64,000 nt of DNA. Source: Actinomycetota bacterium (GTDB lineage: Bacteria > Actinomycetota > Actinomycetes > S36-B12). The position numbers and the translations under genes were made by a program. Of the stretch, positions 34,367 through 45,313 are shown in pieces. The notes below the pieces were generated by a model, which worked only from the letters and a program-made list of their open reading frames with translations, was not told where the DNA came from and ran no database searches. The DNA lies in assembly GCA_016717115.1 (NCBI GenBank), contig JADKGE010000002.1, positions 519,130-583,129 of the forward strand. Direction: 5' to 3'. Position 1 is the first letter of the stretch. Each line of letters opens with the position of its first letter.

Positions 34367-34607
34367 CGGTCCTCCAACGACGAAGTGGGGACATCTGCAA
34401 AGACAAATCTAGGCCCCGAGGCCGCGCCAACGCCGGTCAGCGCGAGCCCGGGGAATCGTGCGCTGCAGGAGGCAGGGGTTCCTGCGATCCCCGGTCCGGT
34501 CTCGCAGTGCCTTCGCGATACACCCTCGACCGACGACGCGAGCGCCGTCCCCATCTCACGAGTGGGGATGCGCTCTCACCGATCAGCGAGCAGTGTCTGA
34601 AGGGGCC

Positions 34608-34934
34608 CTAAGCAGGGTTCTTCCGCGGGCGCCCGCGCGGCTTCCCGCGGGTTCGACGGGGCTCGCTGACCAGGTCGGCGGTGGGAGTGAGGGGCTTGCC
34701 GACGAGGTCGGATGACGGTGTCAGGGGCTTGCCGACGAGGTCGGATGACGGTGTCAGCGGCTTGCCGACCAGGTCGGCCGACGGAGTCAGCAGCTTGCCG
34801 AGAGGCTGGATCAACCCTGCACCATCACGTGAGACATGCTCGCCGCCACCCGCGGGCTGGTCGTCGGAGTCGGGAACGGCACGTGTCGATTTCGCCGAGG
34901 ACGGCGAGGCGGGTTCCTTAGGGCTGTCGGCCAC
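34608..34934 (-). CDS. Low-complexity repeat protein with AT-hook-like tail
   Basis: 108 aa from GTG 34934 (AAGGAG 6 nt upstream). The middle holds four tandem copies of a 10-residue unit, (S/T)(S/A)DLVGKPLTP. The C-terminus RGKPRGRPRKNPA resembles an AT-hook (GRP core flanked by Arg/Lys), typical of DNA minor-groove binders. No family recognised; DNA binding is inferred. Confidence 0.65.
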   Translation of the reverse strand: MADSPKEPASPSSAKSTRAVPDSDDQPAGGGEHVSRDGAGLIQPLGKLLTPSADLVGKPLTPSSDLVGKPLTPSSDLVGKPLTPTADLVSEPRRTRGKPRGRPRKNPA

Positions 34935-35092
34935 GGCGGTCTCCTTGACTGTGAGTCCTGCCACCATCGATGGGGAATGGGAAAGTAGCGCACCCGCTCC
35001 CGCCCTGGCTAGATCCGACCGCTCCGCTGCGGAGCAGGTCCAGGAGACTTAGCGTGACCGCAGCGAACCTGCTGCTGGAGGAGGTGATCTCG

Positions 35093-35254
35093 ATGACTCG
35101 ACCCGGGAGATGGAAACGAGCGCAGCGCTCCGTTGAGTACTGGGCGAAGTGGACCCTCCTGAGTCTCTTCGGCCCGGCGCAGCAGGACCGCGAGCAGGAC
35201 CCGATCGAGATCCTCAGGCGCGAATACGGACGACCTCCCCGGTCCTCCAACTGA
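35093..35254 (+). CDS. Small basic protein, unknown
   Basis: 53 aa. ATG 35093 is preceded by a near-perfect SD, GGAGGAGGTGAT, at ideal spacing, the main evidence that it is expressed. Sequence is Arg/Trp-rich (RPGRWKRAQRSVEYWAKWTLL) with an amphipathic helix. No family recognised. A longer GTG 35054 reading exists. Confidence 0.6.
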   Translation: MTRPGRWKRAQRSVEYWAKWTLLSLFGPAQQDREQDPIEILRREYGRPPRSSN

Positions 35255-35272
35255 CTCGCGAACGCGCGCCGG

Positions 35273-37351
35273 CTAGTTCCGATAGCGCAGTTCGAGGACC
35301 GTCCCCGCGCGACCGAAGAAGGCGATCCGCGCACCGGCCGACGCGGAGATCTCTGCGCCGTCCGCGTCGCCCGCGCCTGCGGGTGCCCCGTCGACCGAGA
35401 AGGCCCTCCAGCTGCCGTTGCCACGGATGGCCAGGGTGCCGCCGGTGGGGACGGTGCGCCACTCGGCGTATCCGTCGGGTCCGATGGTGACGTTCGCCGA
35501 GCGCTCCGTGATCGCCGGCACGGTCGACAGTGGTCGGTAGAGCGCCCCACCGAAGCTCACCCACTCGCCGTCTGTTCTGTTCAGGACGTGAAGGTCGTTG
35601 AGGTCGCGTCCTTGCACGATGGGGATGGTCAGGAACATGGTGGCAACGTCGTCGCTCGGCTGGGGGTCGACGGGCGCCGGGCCCAGGAGGTCCGCCACCC
35701 ACAGGTAGCCGGTCAGGCCAGGCACTTGGGCGAGGGTCAGCGTGGGGAGCTCCTGCCACAGGATCGAGTCGGCGCGCTCGTTGACGTTCAGCCAGGTCTG
35801 GCCGACCCGCTGCTGCCAGGCCGGCGAGAGGACGTCGACGGAGGTGACCTTCTGCCCCAGGAGGATGGTCTCGTGGTAGGTGCCCATGCCGCCGGGGCGC
35901 GTCAGGGCGAGGAAGGTGCGGCCCCAGCCGCGCGTCAGGCTCAGGGCTGCGGGTGAGGGCCCGTCCGCCCAGTACTGCCCGTCGCTGCGTCTGGTCAACG
36001 TGCTCGGCTGGGTGACCCACGTCCCGCCTTGGTATACGGCGAGCGAGAGCGCACCGTCCGAGCGAGGCGCCACTCGGAGGGCCGACCCCGCGGCGAGATA
36101 GATCCCGGCCATGTCGGCCGTCTGGGCGGGGGTCGGCGCGACTGCCCGCGGCGCTGAGGTGGCCAGCGGCTCGGGGAGAGCAGCGATGACGCCCTTCTCG
36201 ACCAGTGCGGACAGCACGATGCGCTGTGCGAGGCCGGCCAGGGCTGCCGAGGAGACACCCGTGCCGACCGCCAGGACGGCGGCGGCCACATCTTCCTTGG
36301 GTGCCAGGGTGAACGCGGCGTGGTACTGCGGGGTGTCGCCGCCCTTGTTCCAGCCGTCCACACCTGCGGCGGCGAGTCCGGGCTCGGTGACCGTGTCCCA
36401 GCCGAGGCCGTACCGGAACTGGGGTGGTCCGGCGGTCAACGTGCTCGTCAGCTGGTTGCGGCTCATCTCCTTGATGGCCTGCGAGGACAGGATGCGCACT
36501 CCGTCGAGCGTGCCGCCGTTCATGAGCATGGCGGCGAGGCGCCCCAAGTCCGTTGGCGTCGACAGGAGGCCGCCGGATGCGTACACGTTGAGGAGTGCCG
36601 GGGGCAGGGCACCGGCGTCGGTCACGATCGGCGCGTACGAGCCGGGCGACAGTGGCGTGGTCGGGAAGAGCGACATCCGCATCTTCAGTGGCGTGAGGAT
36701 GCGCTGCTGCACGTAGTCGGTGTAGGACAGGCCGCTCATCCGCTCGACGAGGATGCCGGCGAGGGTGAAGCAGTCGTTGCAGTAGACGCTCATGGAGCCG
36801 GGCGTCGTCTTGAGCGTCGAGGTGGCCAAGGTGTCGAGCACCTGCTGGGCGTACCCCGGGTAGGGCGTCGACGTGATGCCATTCGAGGCGTCCGTGCCCG
36901 GGAAGCCGGCACTGTGGTTGAGGAGCATCCGGACGGTGACCTGTCGGTACTCCGGTGAGGCCATCGTGAAGTCCGTGACGTAGTCGGTCACCGGCGCATC
37001 GAGTGACACCTTCCCCGCGTCCACCAGTTGCATGACGGCGATGGCGGTGAACGTCTTGGTGACGGAGCCGATGCCGTACAGCGTCGATGCGGTCGGCTTG
37101 GTGCCGTTCTCGTCGATGGCCCCCACCGTCGTAGACCACACCGTCCGCTTGCCATCGACCAGTGAGAACGAGATCGACGACGCTCCGGTCTCCTTCAACA
37201 CGTCGGCTGCAGCATCGCGAGCCGCTTCGAGCGTGTCGGAGAATGCCGGACCGGGACGCGTGTCGGCGAACGCCGGCCCGACCGAGACAGTCGAAACCGC
37301 AAGGCCCACAGCGAGGGACAGGGAGGCGATGGCAATGCGGCTCGTGGTCAT
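35273..37351 (-). CDS. Secreted class C beta-lactamase-like serine hydrolase
   Basis: 692 aa. Signal peptide ends GPAFA at about residue 29. The catalytic domain has SVTK (S96, K99) and YCN (Y190, N192), with further family motifs LLNHSAGF and GLLSTPTDLGRLAAML. A distal beta-rich region of about 300 residues (...GSALRVAPRSDGALSL...) follows. Members of this family are D,D-peptidases or esterases as often as beta-lactamases, so resistance cannot be assumed. A 13-bp inverted repeat lies 30 bp upstream of the start. Confidence 0.88.
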   Translation of the reverse strand: MTTSRIAIASLSLAVGLAVSTVSVGPAFADTRPGPAFSDTLEAARDAAADVLKETGASSISFSLVDGKRTVWSTTVGAIDENGTKPTASTLYGIGSVTKTFTAIAVMQLVDAGKVSLDAPVTDYVTDFTMASPEYRQVTVRMLLNHSAGFPGTDASNGITSTPYPGYAQQVLDTLATSTLKTTPGSMSVYCNDCFTLAGILVERMSGLSYTDYVQQRILTPLKMRMSLFPTTPLSPGSYAPIVTDAGALPPALLNVYASGGLLSTPTDLGRLAAMLMNGGTLDGVRILSSQAIKEMSRNQLTSTLTAGPPQFRYGLGWDTVTEPGLAAAGVDGWNKGGDTPQYHAAFTLAPKEDVAAAVLAVGTGVSSAALAGLAQRIVLSALVEKGVIAALPEPLATSAPRAVAPTPAQTADMAGIYLAAGSALRVAPRSDGALSLAVYQGGTWVTQPSTLTRRSDGQYWADGPSPAALSLTRGWGRTFLALTRPGGMGTYHETILLGQKVTSVDVLSPAWQQRVGQTWLNVNERADSILWQELPTLTLAQVPGLTGYLWVADLLGPAPVDPQPSDDVATMFLTIPIVQGRDLNDLHVLNRTDGEWVSFGGALYRPLSTVPAITERSANVTIGPDGYAEWRTVPTGGTLAIRGNGSWRAFSVDGAPAGAGDADGAEISASAGARIAFFGRAGTVLELRYRN

Positions 37352-37783
37352 ACTCCCCTAACGGAAGCTGGCTTCTCGGCGTGCCACCGGAATGGATTCC
37401 GGTGGCACGAAGTGCGGGTGGCGACCTCGGTGACGGGTTGAACGCCCCCCTCCAGCGGTCAGCACGCAGGGGACGCGGAAAGGTTCATGATTCCTGCATC
37501 TGTCCGCGACCGCAATGGCATCTCGGATGTGACGCATGGTCTGACGAGAGGCGGAGGCCGTGCCCTTGCCACGGGAGTAGTGGTGTGGCGACAAACGGCA
37601 TCCGGAAGCCTCGGGTCCAGTCCGTCGATCTCCCGACACTCCCCTTCCGGAATCGGCGTCTTGGAGTTGCTGGTAGTCGACACCGTGAGCGGGGATCCGC
37701 GCAATGACGCCGGACAGGTCGGCTTAGGCTGCGGTCGTGAGCCACGCGACCGTCGCCGATAGCGGTCTCGAGGTGCTTGCGCG
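37352..37783. other. Intergenic region with an inverted repeat
   Basis: Between two divergent genes. GTGCCACCGGAAT (37381-37393) and ATTCCGGTGGCAC (37396-37408) form a perfect 13+13 repeat with a GG centre, 30 bp before the serine hydrolase start. It is either an operator or a hairpin. I see no convincing gene in the remainder. Confidence 0.6.
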
Positions 37784-40700
37784 GTGACCTTCCTCGGTCT
37801 GATCATGCGCGGGCTCCGATGGCGCTTGGTCAGTTCGGTTGCGGTGGCGCTGGTGGCCGTGGTCGCCATGGTCGGCGCGGTCCTTGGTCCGCTGTATGCG
37901 AGCAGTGCCGCCGACTCCGTGGTTCGCGAGGGCTTGGCGGAAGCCGCTCCTGTGTCGACAGGTGTGCTGATGCGCGCGCAGCGTGCGGGGCAGACGCAGT
38001 TCACTCCCGGTGACCTGCTCGACGCGGTCGCGGAGCGGGCAGCCGACCCCTCGCTGGATCCGTGGTACGCGCCCGGAACGCTGGCGCTCACGGTGACGGA
38101 CGGAAGGCCCAAGGTCCGGGACAATCCGATCGGCCTCGCCATGATCGGCTGGCATCGTGGGCAGTGCGGCGCCGTCGAACTCAGGTCCGGCAGCTGCCCT
38201 TCCCGTCAGGGCGAGGCGATGATCTCCGCCCGGATGGCTGATCAGTTCGACGTCTCGCTGGGCGAGTATCTGCGGCTCGGGATCAGGGCCGACGGCGCGA
38301 ACGACAAAGTCAAGGTCGTCGGCACCTATGACGCGGCCACCGCTGATCCGGCGGTGTGGGGCCTGGTCTCGCCCGCGCAGTTCCTGCCCGCGCCGGCCCC
38401 GGACGGTCCGGACCGCCTCGACGAGATCGTCGTGGACGAGGGGACATTCGGCAGCAGCAGCGGGGACGTCGCGGCAACAAGCTTCAGGGCGCTCGACCCG
38501 GCCACCGTTCACGTGTCCGAGCTGCCTGGCCTCCGCCAGGCCGTGGAGTCGGCGGTCGCCATCCCGGCCTCGGTCGGTACCGAACCCCGGACGGTGGCGT
38601 CCACCGGGCTGCCGGCGTTCCTCGACGCACTCGACCCCGAACTCGCCTATGTCGCTGCAGCATCGTTCGCCGTCACCGCCGCCCTCGTGCTCCTTGCGTG
38701 GTTCGCGCTCTTCCTCGTCGTCTCCGCCACGAGCGAGGAGCGGTCGGGGGAGGTGGCGCTCGCGAAGCTGCGCGGCATGGGCGCCCGCTCGACGTTCATC
38801 TTCGGCCTCGCTGAACCGCTCCTGCTCCTGCTCGTCGCTGTGCCCGTGGGGCTTGCTGCCGCCTATGCCACCAACGCGTTCATCACGGGCAAGGCAATGG
38901 CCCCGGGCACAGACACCGCCATCACCACATCCGCGCTGCTCGCACTGGCCGTCGGCTTCCTCGGTGGCGTGGTTGCCGCAACGCTGGCGTCCCGTCGGAT
39001 TCTCACCGCACCCGTCATCGAGCAGTTGCGTCGCACCGGCGGCCGCCGAGCGCGGCTTGCGAGGTCCGTCGCGGTCGATGCATTCGCGATCGCGCTGCTG
39101 GCCGCCGGCATCTATCAGCTCCGGCGCGGCGGCTCGGACGCCCTCGCCCTGCTGACCCCTTCCCTCCTTGCGCTGACGATGGGCCTGCTCGCGGTGCGCG
39201 TCGTACCGCGACTTGCCCGTCTGGAGGTGTCACGAGCGCGTGGGTCGCGCCGCGTCGCCACCTTCGTGGCCGCGTCCAACATTGCCCGTCGGCCCGGTGG
39301 ACTCCGCACAGTCGTCCTCCTCTCGCTCGCTGTTGGCTTGACGGTGTTCGCCGTGGATGGCTGGGCGGTGGCCTCAACGAATCGCGACGATGTCGCCCCC
39401 GCCGAGGTCGGAGGATGGGAGGTGCTCCACGTGCGGTCGCATTCAGCCGGTGACCTTCTGAGCGCCGTGCGGACCGCGGACCCCAGCGGCACTCAGGCAC
39501 TGGCCGCCGTCGCCACCACCGCTGGATCCAGCGGTGGTCTCATCGCGATCGACGCCTCGCGGATCGGCGCCGTCTCGGCCTGGGATCCCGCGTGGACGGG
39601 AAGTTCCCGAGAGGAGATCGGCTCGCAGCTCCACCCCGAGCAGGTGGGTTCTCCCATTCCCCTGCGTGGCGACCTGTCGATCGACGTGGACTACGACCAG
39701 GCCTTGGGATCGGGCGCGGTGGATCTCGCCGTGGCGGTGCGCGATGCGAGTGGGCTCCTGCACACGGTCGACCTCGGCGAACTCCGACCAGGGCCCTCGA
39801 CACCCACGGCGGCCCTCCCCATGTGCGTCGACGCTCCGTGCGCCCTCGAGGCCTTCATCTTCACGCCATCGCCGCTCGCGTCGAGGGGGGCGGGCACCGT
39901 GACGATCTCGGGCGCGCAGGACTCCAGCGGCGATGTCGACCTGACGTCGGCCGGTTCCGACGGGTGGCGGAGCGGTGCCACGTCTGTCCTGGTCCGCATC
40001 CCACCGGTGGCCACCGTCTCCGTCGAGGAGTCTGGGCGACTCGTGACGTCCTTCGATGTCGAAGGCGAGAGTGCGGCCGTCGAGGTTGCCGACCACCCCA
40101 CCCAGCTGCCCGTCTTCGTCGGCAGTGAGTTGGTTGGGAGTGGGGGGCCGGCATCGGAGGCGACGGTCACCGGTCTCGACGGTCGCGCCCTCCCCGCCCA
40201 GCTCCTCGGGTCGGGAGTGCTCCCGCGCAAGCTGGGGACGGGCGCCCTGGCCGACCTCTCGTCCGCGCTCGCCGTGATGGGGAGCGCGCCGACTCTGCTC
40301 GACTACCAGGTGTGGCTGGCCGCCGATGCCCCTCCATCGATTCGCGCGGCACTCGAGGCTGACGGATACGAGGTGCTCGCGGTCGAATCCGTTGACGAGC
40401 GACTGAGCGAACTCGCCCTAGGCAGTGACGCACTGGCGTTGCGACTGTTCCTGGTCGCCGCCGTTGTCGCGCTCATGATCGCGGCGGGAACCCTGCTCGC
40501 AGGGACCTACATCACCGCGCGCCGGCGGGCCTACGAGCTCGCGGCGATGCGCTCGCTCGGCGCCGACCAAGGCGTTCTCGTGCGCTCGGGACGGCTCGAA
40601 CAGGTCGCTCTCGCTTTCATCGGAACGGCTCTCGGCTTGGTCGCGGGTCTAGTGGGCGCAGCCATCACCCTGCCCAACCTGCTGATGTCGGTGACCGACG

Positions 40701-40851
40701 TCCATCCGGCCCCGTGGTTCGGCCCCGCATGGCTGCCGGTCCTCGCCACGATCGTCGGCGTCCTGCTGCTTCTGGGTCTTGTCGCCGAAGTCGGTGCTCG
40801 TCGCACCGCACGGTTGGCTCAGCCGGATCTGCTTCGGGCGGTGCAGGAGTG

Positions 40852-40852
<1 letters not shown>
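37784..40852 (+). CDS. FtsX-type ABC transporter permease
   Basis: 1022 aa. N-terminal transmembrane helix (SSVAVALVAVVAMVGAVLGPLYAS), a large extracytoplasmic domain, and two FtsX helical bundles: about residues 285-470 (LVLLAWFALFLVVSATSEERSGEVALAKLRGMG) and the C-terminus (YELAAMRSLGADQGVLVRSGRLEQVALAFIG). The topology suits MacB-like mechanotransmission or lipid/peptide export rather than import. Stop and the next ATG overlap (TGATG). Confidence 0.9.
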
Positions 40853-41693
<841 letters not shown>

Positions 41694-41697
<4 letters not shown>

Positions 41698-42353
41698 CAG
41701 CTCGTTCCGGCGAAGGTCCACGCGTGCATGGCCAGGGCCTCGTCGTCGCCCGAGCGGGTCGAGTCATCCTCGACCATGTCGACATCGAGGCCGAGCCGGG
41801 AGTCGTGACGGCTGTGACCGGAGCCTCGGGAGCGGGCAAGTCGACCCTGCTCTGGGTCATCGCCGGGCTCATCGAGCCGGACGCGGGATCGATCAGCCCC
41901 GACAACCGGTTCGACCTGTCGGCCGTCGTCGTCCAGAGCTACGGCCTGCTTCCCGTGTTGACGGCGAAGGAGAACGTAGAGCTCCCACTCCTCATGCGAG
42001 GTGTCACCGGCGAAGAGGCTCGGCGCCGCACCGAAGGCGCGCTCGCGCGGGCGGGACTCCCCGAGCTGCACGACCGGCTCGCCGAGGAGCTGTCAGGCGG
42101 GCAGCGTCAACGCGTGGCGGTGGCCCGGGCCCTCGCCATGGGGGCCCAGCTGCTCGTGGCGGACGAGCCGACCGCCGAGCTCGATGCAGCCAGTGCGTCG
42201 TTGGTCGTCACCGCGCTGCGCGCCGAGGCGGACGCCGGCGTCACGGTCGTCCTGTCGACCAACGATCCGAGTCTCGCGGCCCTGTGCGACCGCGTGTACC
42301 ACCTGCATGACGGGGCGATACAGCCCGACACGTCGAGAGTCGAGTCCGACTGA
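41694..42353 (+). CDS. ABC transporter ATPase
   Basis: 219 aa. Walker A GASGAGKST, Q-loop VVQSYG, signature LSGGQRQR and Walker B LLVADEP. The switch His is replaced by Asn (VVLSTNDPS, normally THD), which could reduce hydrolysis at one site of a heterodimer. GTG 41694 has SD AGGAGG. With one permease and two ATPases, an asymmetric ATPase pair is plausible. Confidence 0.92.
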
Positions 42354-43111
42354 CCGCGGCGAAGGTTGGAGCTTCAGCGCACGCGGAGACTGAGAACGAC
42401 GCAGGGTCACTGGCTGAGCAGAGCCATCTGCGGATAGGTGCGATTGGTCCCCTCGGCGGCCGCGTTGGCTCCCTCGCCGCGAACGCACGCTCCTCCCTGG
42501 ACCTGTCCGCCGTCCAGGCCAGCTTGACGCACGCCTGGTTGGCGAGCTGCCCCCATTAGCTGGGATGCATGGACTCCTGCAGCCCGTGCGGCCGTCCATC
42601 AAGCACCATGGCGGTGGCCCGGATGGAGGCGACCCACTCGGACCCGAGCACGGCGTCCGGCTCGGTCCAGTGATGCCTCCTGCACTCTCAAGTCGCATAG
42701 CGAGAGTCGTGTTCGTGCCGGTTCCTCGGTCGCTCGAGTGAGGCGTCGGGTTCCGAGCTCCGTCATGTCGGGGGCAGACTGTGCTCAAGGCATGCGCACG
42801 CCCTCCATTTCTCGTCCGGTCCGCCTGATGGAAGATGGCTCGGGAACATGTTGGCAGTCAACAGTTCCTGACCGCATCTGGCCATGCAGTATTTGGGCGT
42901 AGCCGGGGTGAACGGGCAGAACCTGAGCCGCAAGGGAAGCCGGCGAGCCTGGCGCCCGCACCCATCTCGGTGATCGTCACCCGGAAGGTCATGGCGGTGC
43001 TGCCGCTCGGCTCGGTCTCACTTTGGTGAAAACCGGCCGCGAAGGGTTTCGGATTGCCGCGAACCGGCGTACAAGTGAGGTAGTCGCCCTCGACGAATGG
43101 GAAGGATGACC
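42354..43111. other. 758-bp region without a supported gene
   Basis: The sequence is less GC-biased than its surroundings and every frame has stops or lacks an SD and coding-like codon use. Short open frames exist (for example minus-strand 42417-42557), but none resembles a known family. It may hold decayed sequence. Confidence 0.5.
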
Positions 43112-43624
43112 ATGTCTCTCCGCCGTGCTCTCGCGGTCACAGCCGCAGGATTCATCGCCATCGCCGGACTTGTGGCCTGCAGTTCCACCTCTACCTCCCC
43201 TTCCAGCAATGACGTTGCCGATCTCGAGGCCCGCGTCACGACCCTGGAGAGCCAGGTCGCCGGCCTTGAGGCGATTGTCGGCAAGGCCATCATCGCGGAC
43301 CCCGCCGCTCAGATGGCCGATCTCGAGTCGCGGATCCAGGGACTGCAGCAGGAGCTGAACGACGCGCAGGCCCAGGCGGTCGATGCGGCCGATGCCGTCG
43401 CGACTGAAGCCGATGCCGCGCGGGCCGCGGTGGACGAGGCGCGGGCCGCGGTCGAGAACGCCGTGGCCAACGCCGATGCGGCCGCCGAGGTCCGCGACCA
43501 GGCCGTCGCCGACGCGCAAGCCAGGGTCGACGGAGCCAGAGCCGCCCTCGACGCGCTGAAGGCGAAGATCGCCGAAGTCATCGGTGGCAGCGGCTCGCCG
43601 GCGGCAAGCCCCAGCGCCCAGTAG
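43112..43624 (+). CDS. Coiled-coil lipoprotein
   Basis: 170 aa. Signal with lipobox LVAC (Cys near residue 23), then a heptad-rich coiled coil: VADLEARVTTLESQVAGLEAIV (LPP-like zipper) followed by long Ala-rich helices (ADAARAAVDEARAAVENAVAN). Probably a surface-anchored structural protein. ATG 43112 follows GGGAAGG. Confidence 0.78.
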   Translation: MSLRRALAVTAAGFIAIAGLVACSSTSTSPSSNDVADLEARVTTLESQVAGLEAIVGKAIIADPAAQMADLESRIQGLQQELNDAQAQAVDAADAVATEADAARAAVDEARAAVENAVANADAAAEVRDQAVADAQARVDGARAALDALKAKIAEVIGGSGSPAASPSAQ

Positions 43625-43651
43625 TCGCCCGTGGACTCTGGAGAGCAGCCG

Positions 43652-43972
43652 ATGACGGACGACGACGGCGCCGCCGTCGAATACGGACACCGCGTGCATC
43701 CCGTCCTACACATTGTGAAGCCGGTGGCCACGATCGCCACGGTGTGGGCCGCGAGAGAGGTGATCACGCGTGCCTACGTGCGTGCGACGGGCCGAGCGGC
43801 GCCGGTTCCCAGCGACCCCCAGACCTCGTGGAAGCGTGCAATCGCCTGGACCGTGATCACGACGTCCACCGCCGCGGCGATCGAGGTGTCCCTGCGCCGG
43901 CTGGCCAACGAGCGCCAGGTCGTCCGGGTCCTACGGCGGGGACCCGATGTCGGCGACCATGTGGAGTCCTAG
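43652..43972 (+). CDS. DUF4235 family membrane protein
   Basis: 106 aa. LHIVKPVATIATVWAAREVITRAYVRATGRAAPVPSDPQTSWKRAIAWTVITTSTAAAIEVSLRRLA matches DUF4235 (two membrane helices). Function unknown. ATG 43652 (SD GGAGAG) is favoured over GTG 43631. The TAG stop lies in the target site CCTAGC of the following IS element. Confidence 0.85.
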   Translation: MTDDDGAAVEYGHRVHPVLHIVKPVATIATVWAAREVITRAYVRATGRAAPVPSDPQTSWKRAIAWTVITTSTAAAIEVSLRRLANERQVVRVLRRGPDVGDHVES

Positions 43973-43973
43973 C

Positions 43974-45093
43974 CGTTCTGTCCATCGACGTTGGTAACGA
44001 GGCGCGTCAGCTGTTGACGTGGGGAAGGCCTCCTTGTGAGGTGTGAAGCGACCAAGCAATCACATTCACGAAGGAGGCCTTCATGGCCCACGCTAATGCC
44101 CCGTTGTCCGAGCTGGGCCGGTTGAAGCTGGCCCGGTTCCATGTTGAGTCGGGGTCGACGATCCGTGGGACTGCGGAGCGGTTCCAGGTCTCGACCACGA
44201 CGGTGATCCGATGGTCGCGTCGGTATCGGGCGGTGTTGGCCGCCGGGATGACACCGACGTCGCGGGATGGTCGATGTCTCGAGCCGGCCGCACCGATCGC
44301 CGACGCGGACCAGGCGCCGGATCGAGAGGAGGGTCAAGCACCTGCGAACGAAGCGGCGGTTCGGGCCGGTCCAGATCGCGGGCCGGGTCGGGATCCCCGC
44401 CTCGACGGTGCACCGGATCCTGGTCCGCGAGGGCCTCAACCGGCTCGATCACATGGACCGGGCCACCGGTGAGGTCATCCGCTACGAGCGGGACCGGCCG
44501 GGGACCTGCTGCACGTGGACGTGAAGAAGTTCGGCCTGATCCCTCCCGGCGGCGGATGGAAGGTCAACGGACGCGCCGGGTTCCAGACCGGACGCAAGCA
44601 GATCGAGGCCGACCGCCGCCAGCAGCGGTCCCGACGAGGGACCGGAAGGGCGGGCTACGCGTTCGTGCACTCCGCAGTCGACGACCACTCCCGCCTGGCC
44701 TACCCGAGGTCCACGACGACGAGACCAAGGCGACCACCGTGGCCTTCTGGACCCGGGCCATCGCGTTCTACGCCTCGCACGGGATCACCGTCACCGAGGT
44801 CATCAGCGATAACGGCCCGGCCTACCGCTCCACCGACTGGGTCCGGCTGAACACCGACCTCGGCATCGCCATCCGCCGCACCCGGCCATACCGACCCCAG
44901 ACCAACGGCAAGGTCGAGCGCTACCAGCGGACCCTGCGCGACGAATGGGGCTACGCCAAGGCCTACTCCTCCGAATCAGCCCGCCGGAAGGCCTTGACCA
45001 GCTGGCTCCACATCTACAACCATCACAGGCCACACACCGCACTCGGCGGCAAGCCACCGGTCACCCGCGTGACCAACCTGCTTGGACAGAACA
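43974..45093 (+). mobile_element. IS481-family insertion sequence, transposase degraded
   Basis: About 1120 bp. Imperfect terminal repeats (left CGTTCTGTCCA..., right ...TGGACAGAACA) are flanked by a 6-bp duplication CCTAGC (43968-43973 and 45094-45099). As with the 1735-2825 element, the target is NCTAGN and contains the TAG stop of the upstream same-strand gene. The transposase carries several frameshifts. Confidence 0.87.
44024..44082 (+). promoter_or_regulatory. Inverted repeat enclosing the transposase ribosome-binding site
   Basis: GAAGGCCTCCTT (44024-44035) is perfectly complementary to AAGGAGGCCTTC (44071-44082). The right arm holds the AAGGAGG SD and abuts ATG 44083. The loop is 35 nt, against 34 nt in the other IS, although the arm sequences are unrelated. 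Confidence 0.7.
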
Positions 45094-45098
45094 CCTAG
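44083..45098 (+). pseudogene. IS481-family transposase with three frameshifts
   Basis: Starts MAHANAPLSELGRLKLARF, with an HTH (TIRGTAERFQVSTTTVIRWSRRY). Homology then switches frame near 44262-44267 (to VDVSSRPHRSP), near 44502-44506 (PGT to DLLHVDVKKFG) and near 44702 (LAY to PEVHDDETKAT). Each shift is explained by one missing base. The DDE core (HVDVKKFG, VISDNGPAYR, KVERYQRTLRDEW) and the C-terminal NHHRPHTALGG survive across frames. Its TAG stop is supplied by the flanking target duplication. Inactive as read unless these are assembly errors. Confidence 0.85.
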
Positions 45099-45313
45099 CC
45101 GTCGACGACACGCAGACGTACTGCCAGACGTACGGATACGACATCGTGATGCAGGCAAAGACCGACGTGTCCCAGGTACCACGCGTGACGTAGCTGGGCC
45201 CGCCCCTGTCACCGCGACCACTCGCGGGTCTTGACGGCTGCGACATGATGCGCGAGAAACCCTCGGGGCGCGCTTCCGGCCGCTCTCCGGCATCGACGAC
45301 CGAAGGAGCCTCC

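Noticed and set aside
42835..43029. Plus-strand frame of 64 codons in the 42.4-43.1 kb gap
   Set aside because: No SD, unusual codon use and no recognisable sequence; treated as chance.
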